Origin: an uncultured Opitutaceae bacterium
Lineage (GTDB): Bacteria; Verrucomicrobiota; Verrucomicrobiia; Opitutales; Opitutaceae
Direction of reading: 5' to 3'
Assembly (NCBI GenBank): GCA_937902925.1
Contig: CALFNN010000040.1
Coordinates: 1-64,000 of the forward strand
Length of the DNA stretch: 64,000 bases
The notes under the pieces are model-generated. The model searched no databases. It was given only the letters and a program-made list of their open reading frames with translations, and was not told the DNA's origin. Shown one piece after another: positions 56,574-64,000 of the stretch (its first letter is position 1; the number at the start of each line of letters is the position of its first letter). The position numbers and the translations under genes were made by a program.

Positions 56574-59500
56574 TTATTTGGCGAAGGCCGGCTGGGACTC
56601 CGGGAGCGCGGGGGATTCCAGGGCAGCCTGCCGCGCGCGGTCGTGCGAATGATCCCGGGCGATCAGGATGTAGACGGCCGGAACGACGAAGAGCGTGAAG
56701 AGGGTCCCGATCGTCATGCCGCCGACGAGCACGAGGCCGATGGAATTGCGCGCGGCGGCGCCGGGGCCGCTGACGAGCGTCAGCGGGAAGTGCCCGGCGA
56801 TCGTCGCGACGCTGGTCATGAGCACGGGACGCAGGCGCGTCATCGACGCGTCGTGGATGGCGTCGAGCTTCGATTTGCCCTGTTCCTGGAGCTTGTTGGC
56901 GAACTCGACGATCAGGATGCCGTTCTTCGCGATCAGCCCGACGAGGGTGACCAGTCCGACCTCGGCGTAAATATTCATCGTGGTCGTCCAGCCCGAGGTC
57001 AACGAGGGCACGTTGGGGTCCGGCATTTTCAGGAACGAGAACAGCAGCGCACCGAACATCGCCAGCGGCACGGAGCCGAAGAGGATGACGATCGGATCGC
57101 GGAACGAGTTGAACTGCACCGCGAGCGCGAGAAAGATCATCACGATCGCGAGCCCGAAGGCCGGCAGGAACTTGTTGCCCTCCTGCCGCAGCTGGCGGGA
57201 CTCGCCGGTATAGTCGATCGAGTAGCCGGCCGGCAGGATTTTCTTCGCGGCGTCCTCGAGCGCCTTGAGCGCATCGTCGAGCGTCTGGCTCGGCTGGCCC
57301 GTGAGTTTCACGGACGCCAGTTGCTGGAAGCGGTTGAGCGAGCGCGGCACGGTGATGGTCTTGATCGTCGCGATCGAGCTCAGCGGGATCAGCCGGCCGC
57401 CGGGGCCCGTCACGTGGATGTCGCGCAACTGGTCGGCCGTGAGCCGGTCGCGGCGCTCGATCTGGGGAATGACCTTGTAGCTCCGGCCGTCGATGTTGAA
57501 CCAGTTGACGAAGTTGCCGCCAATGGCCGACGCGAGGTCCGCGCCGACCTGGGAAAGACTGAGCCCGAGGGCCGCGACTTTTTCGCGATCGAGCACGATC
57601 TGCGACTGCGGCAGGTCGAACAGCAGGTCGATCTGCGGCGGATACTGGAATTTGCCGCTCTGCGCCGCGGCGTCCTGCATCTGGTGCGCATAGTCCAGCA
57701 GCTTCACCGGATCGTCGTCGGTCGAAGTGATCACGAACTCCACCGGATACTGGCTGCCGCCGGGCAGCGCCGACGGAGGGCCGAAATATATCTGCAGGCC
57801 GGGGATCTGCGAGAGCTTGGCCTGCACCTGCGGCAGAATTTGAAAGATGCTCTGCTTGCGGTCGCGCCACGGCTTCGCCACCAAGCCGCCAAAGCCGTCG
57901 GCGCCGAACCCGGCGCCCACGGCCGGCGGAAACATGATCTGGAAGGTGAACTGCGAGTCCGGCGCGTTCATCATGATTTTCTCGGCGGCGCGCGCGAACG
58001 CGTCCTTCTGGTCCGAGGTGGCGTTGGCCGGGCCGAAAATGCCGCCGAAGAGCACGCTCTGGTCCTCGGTCGGCGCCAGCTCCTTCTCCGAGAGGAGGAA
58101 CATCGGGAACGCGCAGAGGAAAGTCATGATCCACACCGCGTAGATGACCGGCCGGTAACGCAGGGCCCGGGTCAACCCGCGACCGTAGCTCTGGCGCAAA
58201 CGGTCGAAGTGATGATTCACCCAGCCGGTGAAGCCCTTTTCCTCCTCCGCGGCGCTGCGCAGCAGGTGCGCGGACATCATCGGCGACAGCGTCAGCGCAA
58301 CGATACCGGAGATCGTCACCGCCCCCGCCAGCGTCAGCGCAAACTCGCGGAAGAGCGCGCCGGTCAGGCCGCCCTGCAGGCCGATCGGGGCGTAGACCGC
58401 GGCGAGCGTGATTGTCATGGCGATGATCGGGCCGGCCAGCTCGCGCGCGCCGATCAGCGCCGCCTCGTAGGGCGTGCGTCCCTCGCGCAAGTGCCGCTCG
58501 ACGTTCTCGACCACGACGATGGCATCGTCCACCACCAGGCCGACCGAGAGCACGATCGCGAGGAGCGTGAGCAGGTTCAGCGTGAACCCGAACGCCTGCA
58601 TCAAAAAGACGCCGCCGATCAGCGACACGGGAATCGCCATGATCGGCACCAGCACCGAGCGCCACGAGCCGAGGAACAGGAAGATGACAATGATGACGAT
58701 CAGGAGGGTGTCGATCAGCGTGTGCGTGACCTCGTGAATCGCGTTGCTGATATATTCGGAGGCATCGTAGGCGACGACCCCCGTCAGCCCGCTGGGCAGG
58801 TCGTGCTGCAGCGCCTTCATCTCCTCGTGCACCCGGCCCATCACCTCGATGGTGTTGGCATTCGGAAGCGGAAAGATGCCCATGAACACCGCCGTGTTGC
58901 CCGAGTAGCGAACCGTGGTGTCGTAGTCCTCGGCGCCGAGCTGCACGTCGGCGATGTCGCCGAGGTGGACGACGGTGTCGTTGGCCGCGCGGATGGGCAG
59001 TTGCTTGAAGTCGTCGACCGTGTGCAGGTCGGTGTTGGCCGTCAGGTTCACCTGCACCAGCGAACCCTTGGTGCTGCCGACGGCGGAAAGGTAATTATTG
59101 TTCGCGAGCGCGGCGCGGACCTGGGACGGGCTGACGTTGAGCGCCGCCATCTTGTCCGGCCGCAGCCAGACGCGCATCGCAAAGATGCGCGCGCCAAAGA
59201 TGTCGGCCCGCTGCACGCCCGCGAGCGAGGCCAGCCGCGGCTGGACGACCCGCGTGAGGTAGTCGGTGATCTGCGACTGGTCGAGGATCGTCGACGAAAA
59301 ACTCAGATAGGCCGCCGGCTGCGAGTCGGCATTCTGCACGCTGATCGACGGCACCTGCGCCTCGGCGGGCAGAAAGTTGCGCACCTGGTTCACCTTGGCG
59401 GTGATGTCCGCGAGCGCCTTGGTCGAATCGTAGTTCAGCTTGAGCCGCGCCGTGATCGACGAAAAGCCCTGCAGGCTTTTCGATTCCACGTAGTCGATGC

Positions 59501-59729
59501 CGTCCGCGGAGGCGATCGCCTGCTCGAGCGGCGTGGTGATGAATCCGCGGACGAGGTCGGCGCTCGCGCCGACGTAGACGGTCGAGACGCTGACGGACGC
59601 GTTTTCGCTGCGGGGATACTGGCGGACCGAGAGCGAGCGCCACGCTTGGACGCCGGCGATCACGATCACGAAGCTGATCACGATCGCGAGGACGGGCTTG
59701 CGGATGAAGAGGTCGGTAAATGATTTCAT
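56574..59729 (-). CDS. RND-family (HAE1) multidrug efflux pump, inner-membrane component
   Basis: A 1051-residue proton-driven transporter of AcrB/MexB type. It begins SFTDLFIRKPVLAIVISFVI and has twelve expected membrane helices with two large periplasmic loops. The proton-relay aspartates are in VGLVVDDAIVVVENVERH near residue 400. Later motifs include LVTLVGLIAKNGILIVEFAN in the second half and MTSVATIAGHFPL near the end. The length is standard. It lies between its adaptor gene (33 bases upstream) and TolC-like gene. It probably extrudes drugs, bile-like or phenolic compounds; specificity cannot be read. Confidence 0.93.
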   Translation of the reverse strand: MKSFTDLFIRKPVLAIVISFVIVIAGVQAWRSLSVRQYPRSENASVSVSTVYVGASADLVRGFITTPLEQAIASADGIDYVESKSLQGFSSITARLKLNYDSTKALADITAKVNQVRNFLPAEAQVPSISVQNADSQPAAYLSFSSTILDQSQITDYLTRVVQPRLASLAGVQRADIFGARIFAMRVWLRPDKMAALNVSPSQVRAALANNNYLSAVGSTKGSLVQVNLTANTDLHTVDDFKQLPIRAANDTVVHLGDIADVQLGAEDYDTTVRYSGNTAVFMGIFPLPNANTIEVMGRVHEEMKALQHDLPSGLTGVVAYDASEYISNAIHEVTHTLIDTLLIVIIVIFLFLGSWRSVLVPIMAIPVSLIGGVFLMQAFGFTLNLLTLLAIVLSVGLVVDDAIVVVENVERHLREGRTPYEAALIGARELAGPIIAMTITLAAVYAPIGLQGGLTGALFREFALTLAGAVTISGIVALTLSPMMSAHLLRSAAEEEKGFTGWVNHHFDRLRQSYGRGLTRALRYRPVIYAVWIMTFLCAFPMFLLSEKELAPTEDQSVLFGGIFGPANATSDQKDAFARAAEKIMMNAPDSQFTFQIMFPPAVGAGFGADGFGGLVAKPWRDRKQSIFQILPQVQAKLSQIPGLQIYFGPPSALPGGSQYPVEFVITSTDDDPVKLLDYAHQMQDAAAQSGKFQYPPQIDLLFDLPQSQIVLDREKVAALGLSLSQVGADLASAIGGNFVNWFNIDGRSYKVIPQIERRDRLTADQLRDIHVTGPGGRLIPLSSIATIKTITVPRSLNRFQQLASVKLTGQPSQTLDDALKALEDAAKKILPAGYSIDYTGESRQLRQEGNKFLPAFGLAIVMIFLALAVQFNSFRDPIVILFGSVPLAMFGALLFSFLKMPDPNVPSLTSGWTTTMNIYAEVGLVTLVGLIAKNGILIVEFANKLQEQGKSKLDAIHDASMTRLRPVLMTSVATIAGHFPLTLVSGPGAAARNSIGLVLVGGMTIGTLFTLFVVPAVYILIARDHSHDRARQAALESPALPESQPAFAK

Positions 59730-59762
59730 GGACGGTGGGAGGACGGACGGCGGCCGGAGTCC

Positions 59763-60905
59763 TCAGGTGTTCCGGGGCTTCGGCGCGAGCTCGGCCTTCG
59801 GGGTCAGGGTGTTGTCGATGACAACCGGCATTCCCTTGCGGAGCTTGAAGGCGCCGGAAGTGACGACGACATCGCCGGCCTTCAGCCCGTCGAGGACCGC
59901 GACGAAATCGCCGCGCGCCTCGCCGAGGCGGACGATCTGCTGCCGCAGGATCTGCTCGGTCTTGCCGGACTTCTCGTCCTTTTGCTCGTCCACCACGAAG
60001 ACGGTGTCGCCATAGGGCGCGTAAAGCACCGACGTCGCGGGAATCGCCAGCGCTTTCAACGGCGTCGGCAGCACGATGTCGACGTTCGCATACATCCCTG
60101 GCCGCAATTTGCCGTCGGGATTGTCGAGCGTCGCCTGCACGCGGACGCTGCGCGTGACGGGATCGACGTCCGGGTTGACGGCGTTGACCCGGCCCTCGAA
60201 TTTCACGCCGGGCGCCGCGTCGGTCTCCAGCCGCACGACGGCACCCGCCCGCACCTCGGCGAGCTGCTGCTGCGGCACCGAGAAATCGGCGAAGATCGGG
60301 TCGACGGTCTGCAACGACACGATGGGATCGCCCTCCTTGAGAATCTGCCCGAGGTTGATCAGGCGCAGCCCGAGCCGGCCGGTAAACGGCGCCCGCACGG
60401 TCTTCTTCGCGATGACCGCGCGCAGATTTTCCACCTGCGCGGCCGCTTGCTTGGCCTGCGCGTCGGCGGCGTCGAGATCGGCCGCGGAATTGGTGTTCTT
60501 CTCCCGCAGTTCGCGCGCGCGCTGCAGGTTGAGATTCGCCAGCGCCGCCGTCGAGGCGGCGGCGGCGAGCTGCGCCTCCTCCACCGAGGTGTCGAGTTGC
60601 ACGAGCAGGTCGCCGGCCGCGACCTTCGCGCCCGCCTCGAAGCCGATCTTGGTGACCTTGCCGGCCACCTCGGCGCCGATCATCACGCCCTGGACCGCGA
60701 CGAGCGAACCGGTGGCGGAGGCGGTGTTTTCCCAGGTTTCCTCCTTCACCGGCAGCGCGGTGACGGTGGTGGGCGGCGGCACCATCGAGGCATACATTTT
60801 GCCGATGGCCTTGAATTGGGACATCTTCACCAGCCAGAGTGGCAGCGCCACCAGGAGGGCGAACAGGACGGCGGCGACAGTGAATGAGATGATTTTTCGG
60901 ATCAT
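59763..60905 (-). CDS. RND efflux periplasmic adaptor subunit (MFP/HlyD family)
   Basis: A 380-residue periplasmic adaptor linking the RND pump to the TolC-like protein. A hydrophobic N-terminal anchor (IISFTVAAVLFALLVALPLW) is followed by the lipoyl half-domain (SLVAVQGVMIGAEVAGKVTK), a helical hairpin (AALANLNLQRARELREKNTN) and the second lipoyl half (VRAPFTGRLGLRLINLGQIL). The beta-barrel (VDPIFADFSVPQQQLAEV) and membrane-proximal domain follow. The absence of a lipobox Cys suggests anchoring by the helix. ATG 60905 is chosen because the anchor begins there. It is second in the operon after marR. Confidence 0.92.
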   Translation of the reverse strand: MIRKIISFTVAAVLFALLVALPLWLVKMSQFKAIGKMYASMVPPPTTVTALPVKEETWENTASATGSLVAVQGVMIGAEVAGKVTKIGFEAGAKVAAGDLLVQLDTSVEEAQLAAAASTAALANLNLQRARELREKNTNSAADLDAADAQAKQAAAQVENLRAVIAKKTVRAPFTGRLGLRLINLGQILKEGDPIVSLQTVDPIFADFSVPQQQLAEVRAGAVVRLETDAAPGVKFEGRVNAVNPDVDPVTRSVRVQATLDNPDGKLRPGMYANVDIVLPTPLKALAIPATSVLYAPYGDTVFVVDEQKDEKSGKTEQILRQQIVRLGEARGDFVAVLDGLKAGDVVVTSGAFKLRKGMPVVIDNTLTPKAELAPKPRNT

Positions 60906-60956
60906 GGGAGTGGGACAGGTATGAGTGAGACGAAGAAAGTGAGGAAAAAAGGACAA

Positions 60957-61526
60957 CTACCGGCCGGGCGTGTTCGCCAGGACCGCTTCGGGCGGTGCGG
61001 CGGCGGGGCTTTCCCCGGCGCGCACGAGAATCTTGGTGAGGAGGCGCACCAGGGTCTTGCGTTCGGGCTCACTCAACGGGCCGAGCAGCCAGGCCATCTG
61101 GCGGAAATGCGCCGGCAGGATTTTCAAGAGGAGCTTCTCGCCCCGCGCCGTCAACACCACCGACGTCATGCGGCGGTCGTCGGAATGCGGCGTGCGCTCG
61201 ACGAGGCCCGCGCGCTCAAGCGTGTCGATCAGCCCGGTGATCGTCGCGCGCGTCACGCCCGTGCGTTCCGCGATCTCGGCCGGACCGAGCGGGACCTCGC
61301 GGCCTTCGCGCTGGCAGTTGCCCCACAGCGCCATCAACACGCCGAAACGCCCCTGCGTGATGTCGTGCTGCGCCAGGTGCGACTCGACGACCCGAAACGC
61401 CTCGTCGCCCGTCCGCAGCAGATGCAGGAACACCTCCGTCGCCGACGGGTCGAGATCGGGGAATTCACGCGCGGCCTCGAGGAGGCATTCGTAGCGCGGG
61501 AGATCCTTGAGCATCAACAGAGGCAT
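60957..61526 (-). CDS. MarR-family transcriptional regulator
   Basis: A 189-residue dimeric winged-helix regulator, probably the repressor of the efflux operon it heads. Helices before the DNA-binding part include VESHLAQHDITQGRFGVLMA. The recognition region is LGPAEIAERTGVTRATITGL, and the wing is ERTPHSDDRRMTSVVLTARG, the standard MarR signature. The last 25 residues are an Ala/Pro-rich tail. A perfect short palindrome lies 25-38 bases upstream of its ATG and is the likely binding site, giving autoregulation relieved by a small phenolic ligand or pump substrate. The ligand is unknown. Confidence 0.9.
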   Translation of the reverse strand: MPLLMLKDLPRYECLLEAAREFPDLDPSATEVFLHLLRTGDEAFRVVESHLAQHDITQGRFGVLMALWGNCQREGREVPLGPAEIAERTGVTRATITGLIDTLERAGLVERTPHSDDRRMTSVVLTARGEKLLLKILPAHFRQMAWLLGPLSEPERKTLVRLLTKILVRAGESPAAAPPEAVLANTPGR

Positions 61527-61550
61527 GAGAAAAAAATAAGGCGGCAGATA

Positions 61551-61564
61551 GTTAGGAGCCTAAC
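61551..61564. promoter_or_regulatory. Candidate MarR operator
   Basis: GTTAGGAGCCTAAC is a perfect 6+2+6 inverted repeat containing the TTAG...CTAA pattern common to MarR/SlyA sites. It lies 25-38 bases upstream of the regulator's ATG. A direct TTAGGAG repeat occurs at 61592-61598, a possible second half-site. Confidence 0.5.
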
Positions 61565-61655
61565 GACGAATGCAAGCCCGCTCCGTGACAATTAGGAGAA
61601 CAATTTGCCCCGTAATTTCCCGGCCGCTGCGCCTTATGGCCGCCGCGCCGGGAAA

Positions 61656-63647
61656 TCAGAGCGATTGGGCCGCGGCAACCACGGCCTCGGTCGTGATGCC
61701 GAGTTCCTTGAACACCACCGGCGCGGGCGCGCTGAGGCCGAAACGGTCGATGCCGACGACCTTGCCGTCCAGCCCGACGTATTTGTGCCAGAGCACGGTC
61801 ACGCCCGCCTCCACCGCCACGCGCTTGCGGCACGCGGCGGGCAGGATGGCTTCGCGATACTCCGCCGGCTCACGGTCGAAGCGTTCCGTGCACGGCATGG
61901 AGACGACCCGCGTGCCGGGCCCGAGGATCTTCGCGGCGGCGATCGCGTATTGGAGTTCGCTGCCCGTGCCGATGAGGATGTGCGTGAGCGGCGCCGTCTC
62001 CTGCACGGCGACGTAGCCGCCGCGCAGCACGCCGGCCCGGCGGTCGTGCGGCGAAAGTTCGTTCAGCACCGGCACTGCCTGGCGCGTGAGCGCGAGCAGG
62101 GTCGGGCCGTCGGTCCGCGCCAGCGCGGCGGCAAACGCGCCGGCCGTCTCCTCCGGATCCGCGGGGCGGATCACGTCGAGGCCCGGAATCACGCGCAGCC
62201 CGGAGATCGTCTCGACCGGCTGGTGCGTCGGTCCGTCCTCACCCACGCCGACGGAATCGTGCGTGTAGACATAAACGACCGGAAGTTTCGACAGCGACGC
62301 GATCCGCATCGACGGCCGCGAATAATCGGCGAACACGAGGAAGGTCGCGATGCTCGGGCGGAACAGCCCGTCGTAGGCGACGCCGTTGGCGATCGCGGCC
62401 ATGCCGTGCTCGCGGATGCCGAAGCGGATGTTGCGGCCGCCGCGGTTCGCCGGATCGAAGTCCGGCGCACCGGCGATCAGGTTGAGTGTCGAGCCATAAA
62501 GATCGGCGCTGCCGCCGAAGAGCAGCGGCATCTCCGCCGCGATCGGCTGGAGCACATCACGGCCGGCGGCGCGCGTGCCGCCGAGTTTCACATCGGGCGC
62601 GAAGAGCGGAATCTTCGTGAGCAAATGCGCCGCCGTCGGCGGGTTCTGGGCCGCGTCGAGCACCGCGGCCTTGTCCGGGTTCGCCTCGCGCCACGCCTTG
62701 TAGGTCTTCGACCACCGGTTGCAGGCGCGAACGAGCCGCTGCTTGTGCCCGGCGAAGTAAGCCCGCACATCGTCGCTCACATAAAAATGCTGGTCGGCGG
62801 GCAGGCCCCACCCCGCGCGCGCGGCGTCGGAGAACTTCGCCCCGCCCTCGCCGTGGCCCTTCGCCGTGCCCTGCACTTCCGCGATGCCCTTGCCGATGAT
62901 TGTCTTCGCGATGATGAGCTGCGGCTTTCCGGTCTTGGATTTCTTCGCCTTGTTGAACGCCTTCAGGAACGCCGCCATGTCGTGGCCGTCGACCGTCTGC
63001 ACATCCCACTCGATCGCCTTGAAGCGCGCCGCCGCATTTTCGCTCTGCGTCTTGACCGCCATCGCGTCGAGCGTGACGTCGTTCGAGTCGTAGATGAGGA
63101 TCAGGTTGTCGAGCTTCTGGTGGCCGGCGAACGCGCACGCCTCCATCGCCACGCCTTCCTGCATGCAGCCGTCGCCCGCGAGGCACACGACGTGGTAGTC
63201 GAAGATCGGGTGCTCGGGCGTGTTGAACCGCGCCGCGGCCATCTGGCCCGCGAGCGCCATGCCGACCGAGTTGCCGATGCCCTGGCCGAGCGGACCCGTC
63301 GTCGCCTCGACGCCGGGCGTCTCGCGAAACTCCGGGTGGCCGGGCGTCTTGCTGTGCAGCTGGCGGAATTTTTTCACCTCCTCCAGCGGCAGGTCGAAAC
63401 CGCTGAGGTGCAGCCACGCATAAAGGAACATCGAGCCGTGGCCCGCGGAGAGGACGAAGCGGTCGCGGTTGATCCAGCGCGGACGTTCCGGATTGAGCGA
63501 GAGCGCGTGGCCAAAGAGGACCGCGCCGAGGTCGGCACACCCGAGCGGGAGGCCGAGGTGGCCGGACGAGCACGCATGAACGGCGTCGATCGCGAGCCCG
63601 CGGGCTTGGTTGGCGGCTTTGGCAAGGAGAAGGGTTTGCAGCGTCAT
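61656..63647 (-). CDS. tkt: Transketolase
   Basis: A 663-residue thiamine-diphosphate enzyme of the pentose phosphate pathway that moves two-carbon units between ketose and aldose phosphates. The N-terminal domain has [20 protein letters not shown] and the ThDP motif [15 protein letters not shown] to IYDSNDV. The middle domain has [16 protein letters not shown] (catalytic Glu) and [17 protein letters not shown]. The length and motif order are those of full-length bacterial transketolases. ATG 63647 ([14 protein letters not shown]) is chosen; the upstream in-frame extension to 63764 runs into the neighbouring terminator and is unlikely. Transcribed alone, with rplS upstream on the same strand separated by a terminator. 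Confidence 0.95.
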   Translation of the reverse strand: MTLQTLLLAKAANQARGLAIDAVHACSSGHLGLPLGCADLGAVLFGHALSLNPERPRWINRDRFVLSAGHGSMFLYAWLHLSGFDLPLEEVKKFRQLHSKTPGHPEFRETPGVEATTGPLGQGIGNSVGMALAGQMAAARFNTPEHPIFDYHVVCLAGDGCMQEGVAMEACAFAGHQKLDNLILIYDSNDVTLDAMAVKTQSENAAARFKAIEWDVQTVDGHDMAAFLKAFNKAKKSKTGKPQLIIAKTIIGKGIAEVQGTAKGHGEGGAKFSDAARAGWGLPADQHFYVSDDVRAYFAGHKQRLVRACNRWSKTYKAWREANPDKAAVLDAAQNPPTAAHLLTKIPLFAPDVKLGGTRAAGRDVLQPIAAEMPLLFGGSADLYGSTLNLIAGAPDFDPANRGGRNIRFGIREHGMAAIANGVAYDGLFRPSIATFLVFADYSRPSMRIASLSKLPVVYVYTHDSVGVGEDGPTHQPVETISGLRVIPGLDVIRPADPEETAGAFAAALARTDGPTLLALTRQAVPVLNELSPHDRRAGVLRGGYVAVQETAPLTHILIGTGSELQYAIAAAKILGPGTRVVSMPCTERFDREPAEYREAILPAACRKRVAVEAGVTVLWHKYVGLDGKVVGIDRFGLSAPAPVVFKELGITTEAVVAAAQSL

Positions 63648-63762
63648 GATTGGAGGAAAAACCGGATAGTAGTAGGGACGCGCAGCGCGGCGGGGAAGCA
63701 GAATTTCGCGGCGCATCGGCCCGCAGTCCCCCTGCGCTGCGATGTTAGGGCGGTGCGTGGAC

Positions 63763-63793
63763 AAAAAAAGCGGGCCCGGATCAGGCCCGCTTT
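63763..63793 (-). terminator. Rho-independent terminator of rplS
   Basis: AAAGCGGGCC (63767-63776) and GGCCCGCTTT (63784-63793) form a 10-base stem with a 7-base loop. On the minus strand it is followed by a T-run (complement of the A-run 63763-63769). It lies 35 bases after the rplS stop. Confidence 0.9.
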
Positions 63794-63827
63794 CGCAGAA
63801 TGCTTGTGCGGCTCGTCGCCGCGCGGC

Positions 63828-64000
63828 TCAGTTCGCCGCGGGAGCGGCGGCCGGGGTCGCACTGGCGGCCGCAGCCTTTTCGGCCAGGTGCTGCGCGTGG
63901 ATCTCGGCGGCGCGATCCTTTTCCTTGATCGCGACGGCGGCCTTGCCGAGGCGGCGACGCAGGTAGTAAAGACGCGCCTTCATGTTCTCCGACTCGCGCT
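63828..64000 (-). CDS. rplS: 50S ribosomal protein L19, C-terminal part (5' end outside window)
   Basis: The visible 56 residues contain MKARLYYLRRRLGKAAVAIK, the conserved C-terminal helix of bL19 (family form AKLYYLRxxxGKAxRIKE). Bacterial L19 usually ends a few residues later. Here about 29 more residues follow: a charged helix with DRAAEIHAQHLAEKAAAA and then an Ala/Pro-rich end (TPAAAPAAN). The protein sits at the 30S/50S interface. The start is beyond the right edge. A strong terminator follows the stop codon, so rplS ends its operon here. The extension is odd but in frame and free of stops. Confidence 0.85.
   Translation of the reverse strand, partial: RESENMKARLYYLRRRLGKAAVAIKEKDRAAEIHAQHLAEKAAAASATPAAAPAAN

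Noticed and set aside
54996-59723. A very long plus-strand open frame (about 1575 codons) opposite the RND, TolC and AsmA genes
   Set aside because: The minus strand encodes three well-recognised proteins here. The plus-strand product is Arg/His/Asp-rich low-complexity sequence, as expected antisense to G/C-biased codons.

Overview
The window is clearly GC-rich with strong G/C bias at third codon positions. It looks like a chromosomal segment of a Verrucomicrobiota bacterium, most likely Opitutaceae. The basis is the outer-membrane receptor at 10.6-14.0 kb with its 'LSPFEVSG' plug leader, the ECF-sigma/Ser-Thr-kinase pair, the TMTC-like TPR protein and the polysaccharide-degradation genes. 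This placement is inferred from family knowledge; there is no rRNA gene here. Many genes have no clear Shine-Dalgarno sequence. No tRNA, rRNA, CRISPR array, transposase or phage gene was seen.

Layout. 0-8.5 kb: start of a GNAT acetyltransferase, a DHA2 drug exporter, a secreted subtilisin-like protease, a two-gene unit of a tiny protein plus a TIR-like (FNMPFELG) protein, and three 2-hydroxyacid enzymes (FAD oxidase, PGDH-like and Ldh2-like dehydrogenases). 8.5-14 kb: a mono-haem c-type secreted protein facing a large TonB-dependent receptor that carries an EF-hand at its N-terminus. 14-21 kb: glycosyltransferase, 7TM-DISM adenylate cyclase, MFS transporter and a TMTC-like TPR membrane protein whose gene contains a REP-like palindrome. 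21-30.4 kb: KDG kinase, ECF sigma factor with an eukaryote-like kinase, beta-rich and glycine-rich proteins, and a GH28 polygalacturonase. 30.5-33 kb: response regulator and a PqqD/degenerate-M50/double cyclic-nucleotide-binding membrane protein. 33-39.8 kb: GH35 beta-galactosidase, GH29 fucosidase, an esterase, a Cfa-type methyltransferase and its Cys-rich membrane partner. 39.9-48.6 kb: a four-gene histidine-kinase operon with three copies of one distinctive kinase core. 48.6-61.5 kb: amidohydrolase, acyltransferase/acyl-AMP ligase, AsmA-like protein, and a MarR-MFP-RND-TolC efflux operon. 61.6-64 kb: transketolase and the end of rplS.

How they fit together. GH28, GH35, GH29, the esterase, KDG kinase and the TonB receptor suit growth on plant or algal pectin-like polysaccharides, with galacturonate reaching central metabolism through KDG. 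cAMP made by the cyclase at 15-17 kb could be read by the double cNMP-binding protein at 31-33 kb. The kinase operon has many sensors and three receiver domains but no DNA-binding output of its own.

Least described items: the TIR-like two-gene unit, the pseudo-M50/PqqD/cNMP protein, the kinase triplication, the CxxC/CPIKH membrane protein beside Cfa, and three different palindromic elements, one of them translated inside a gene.
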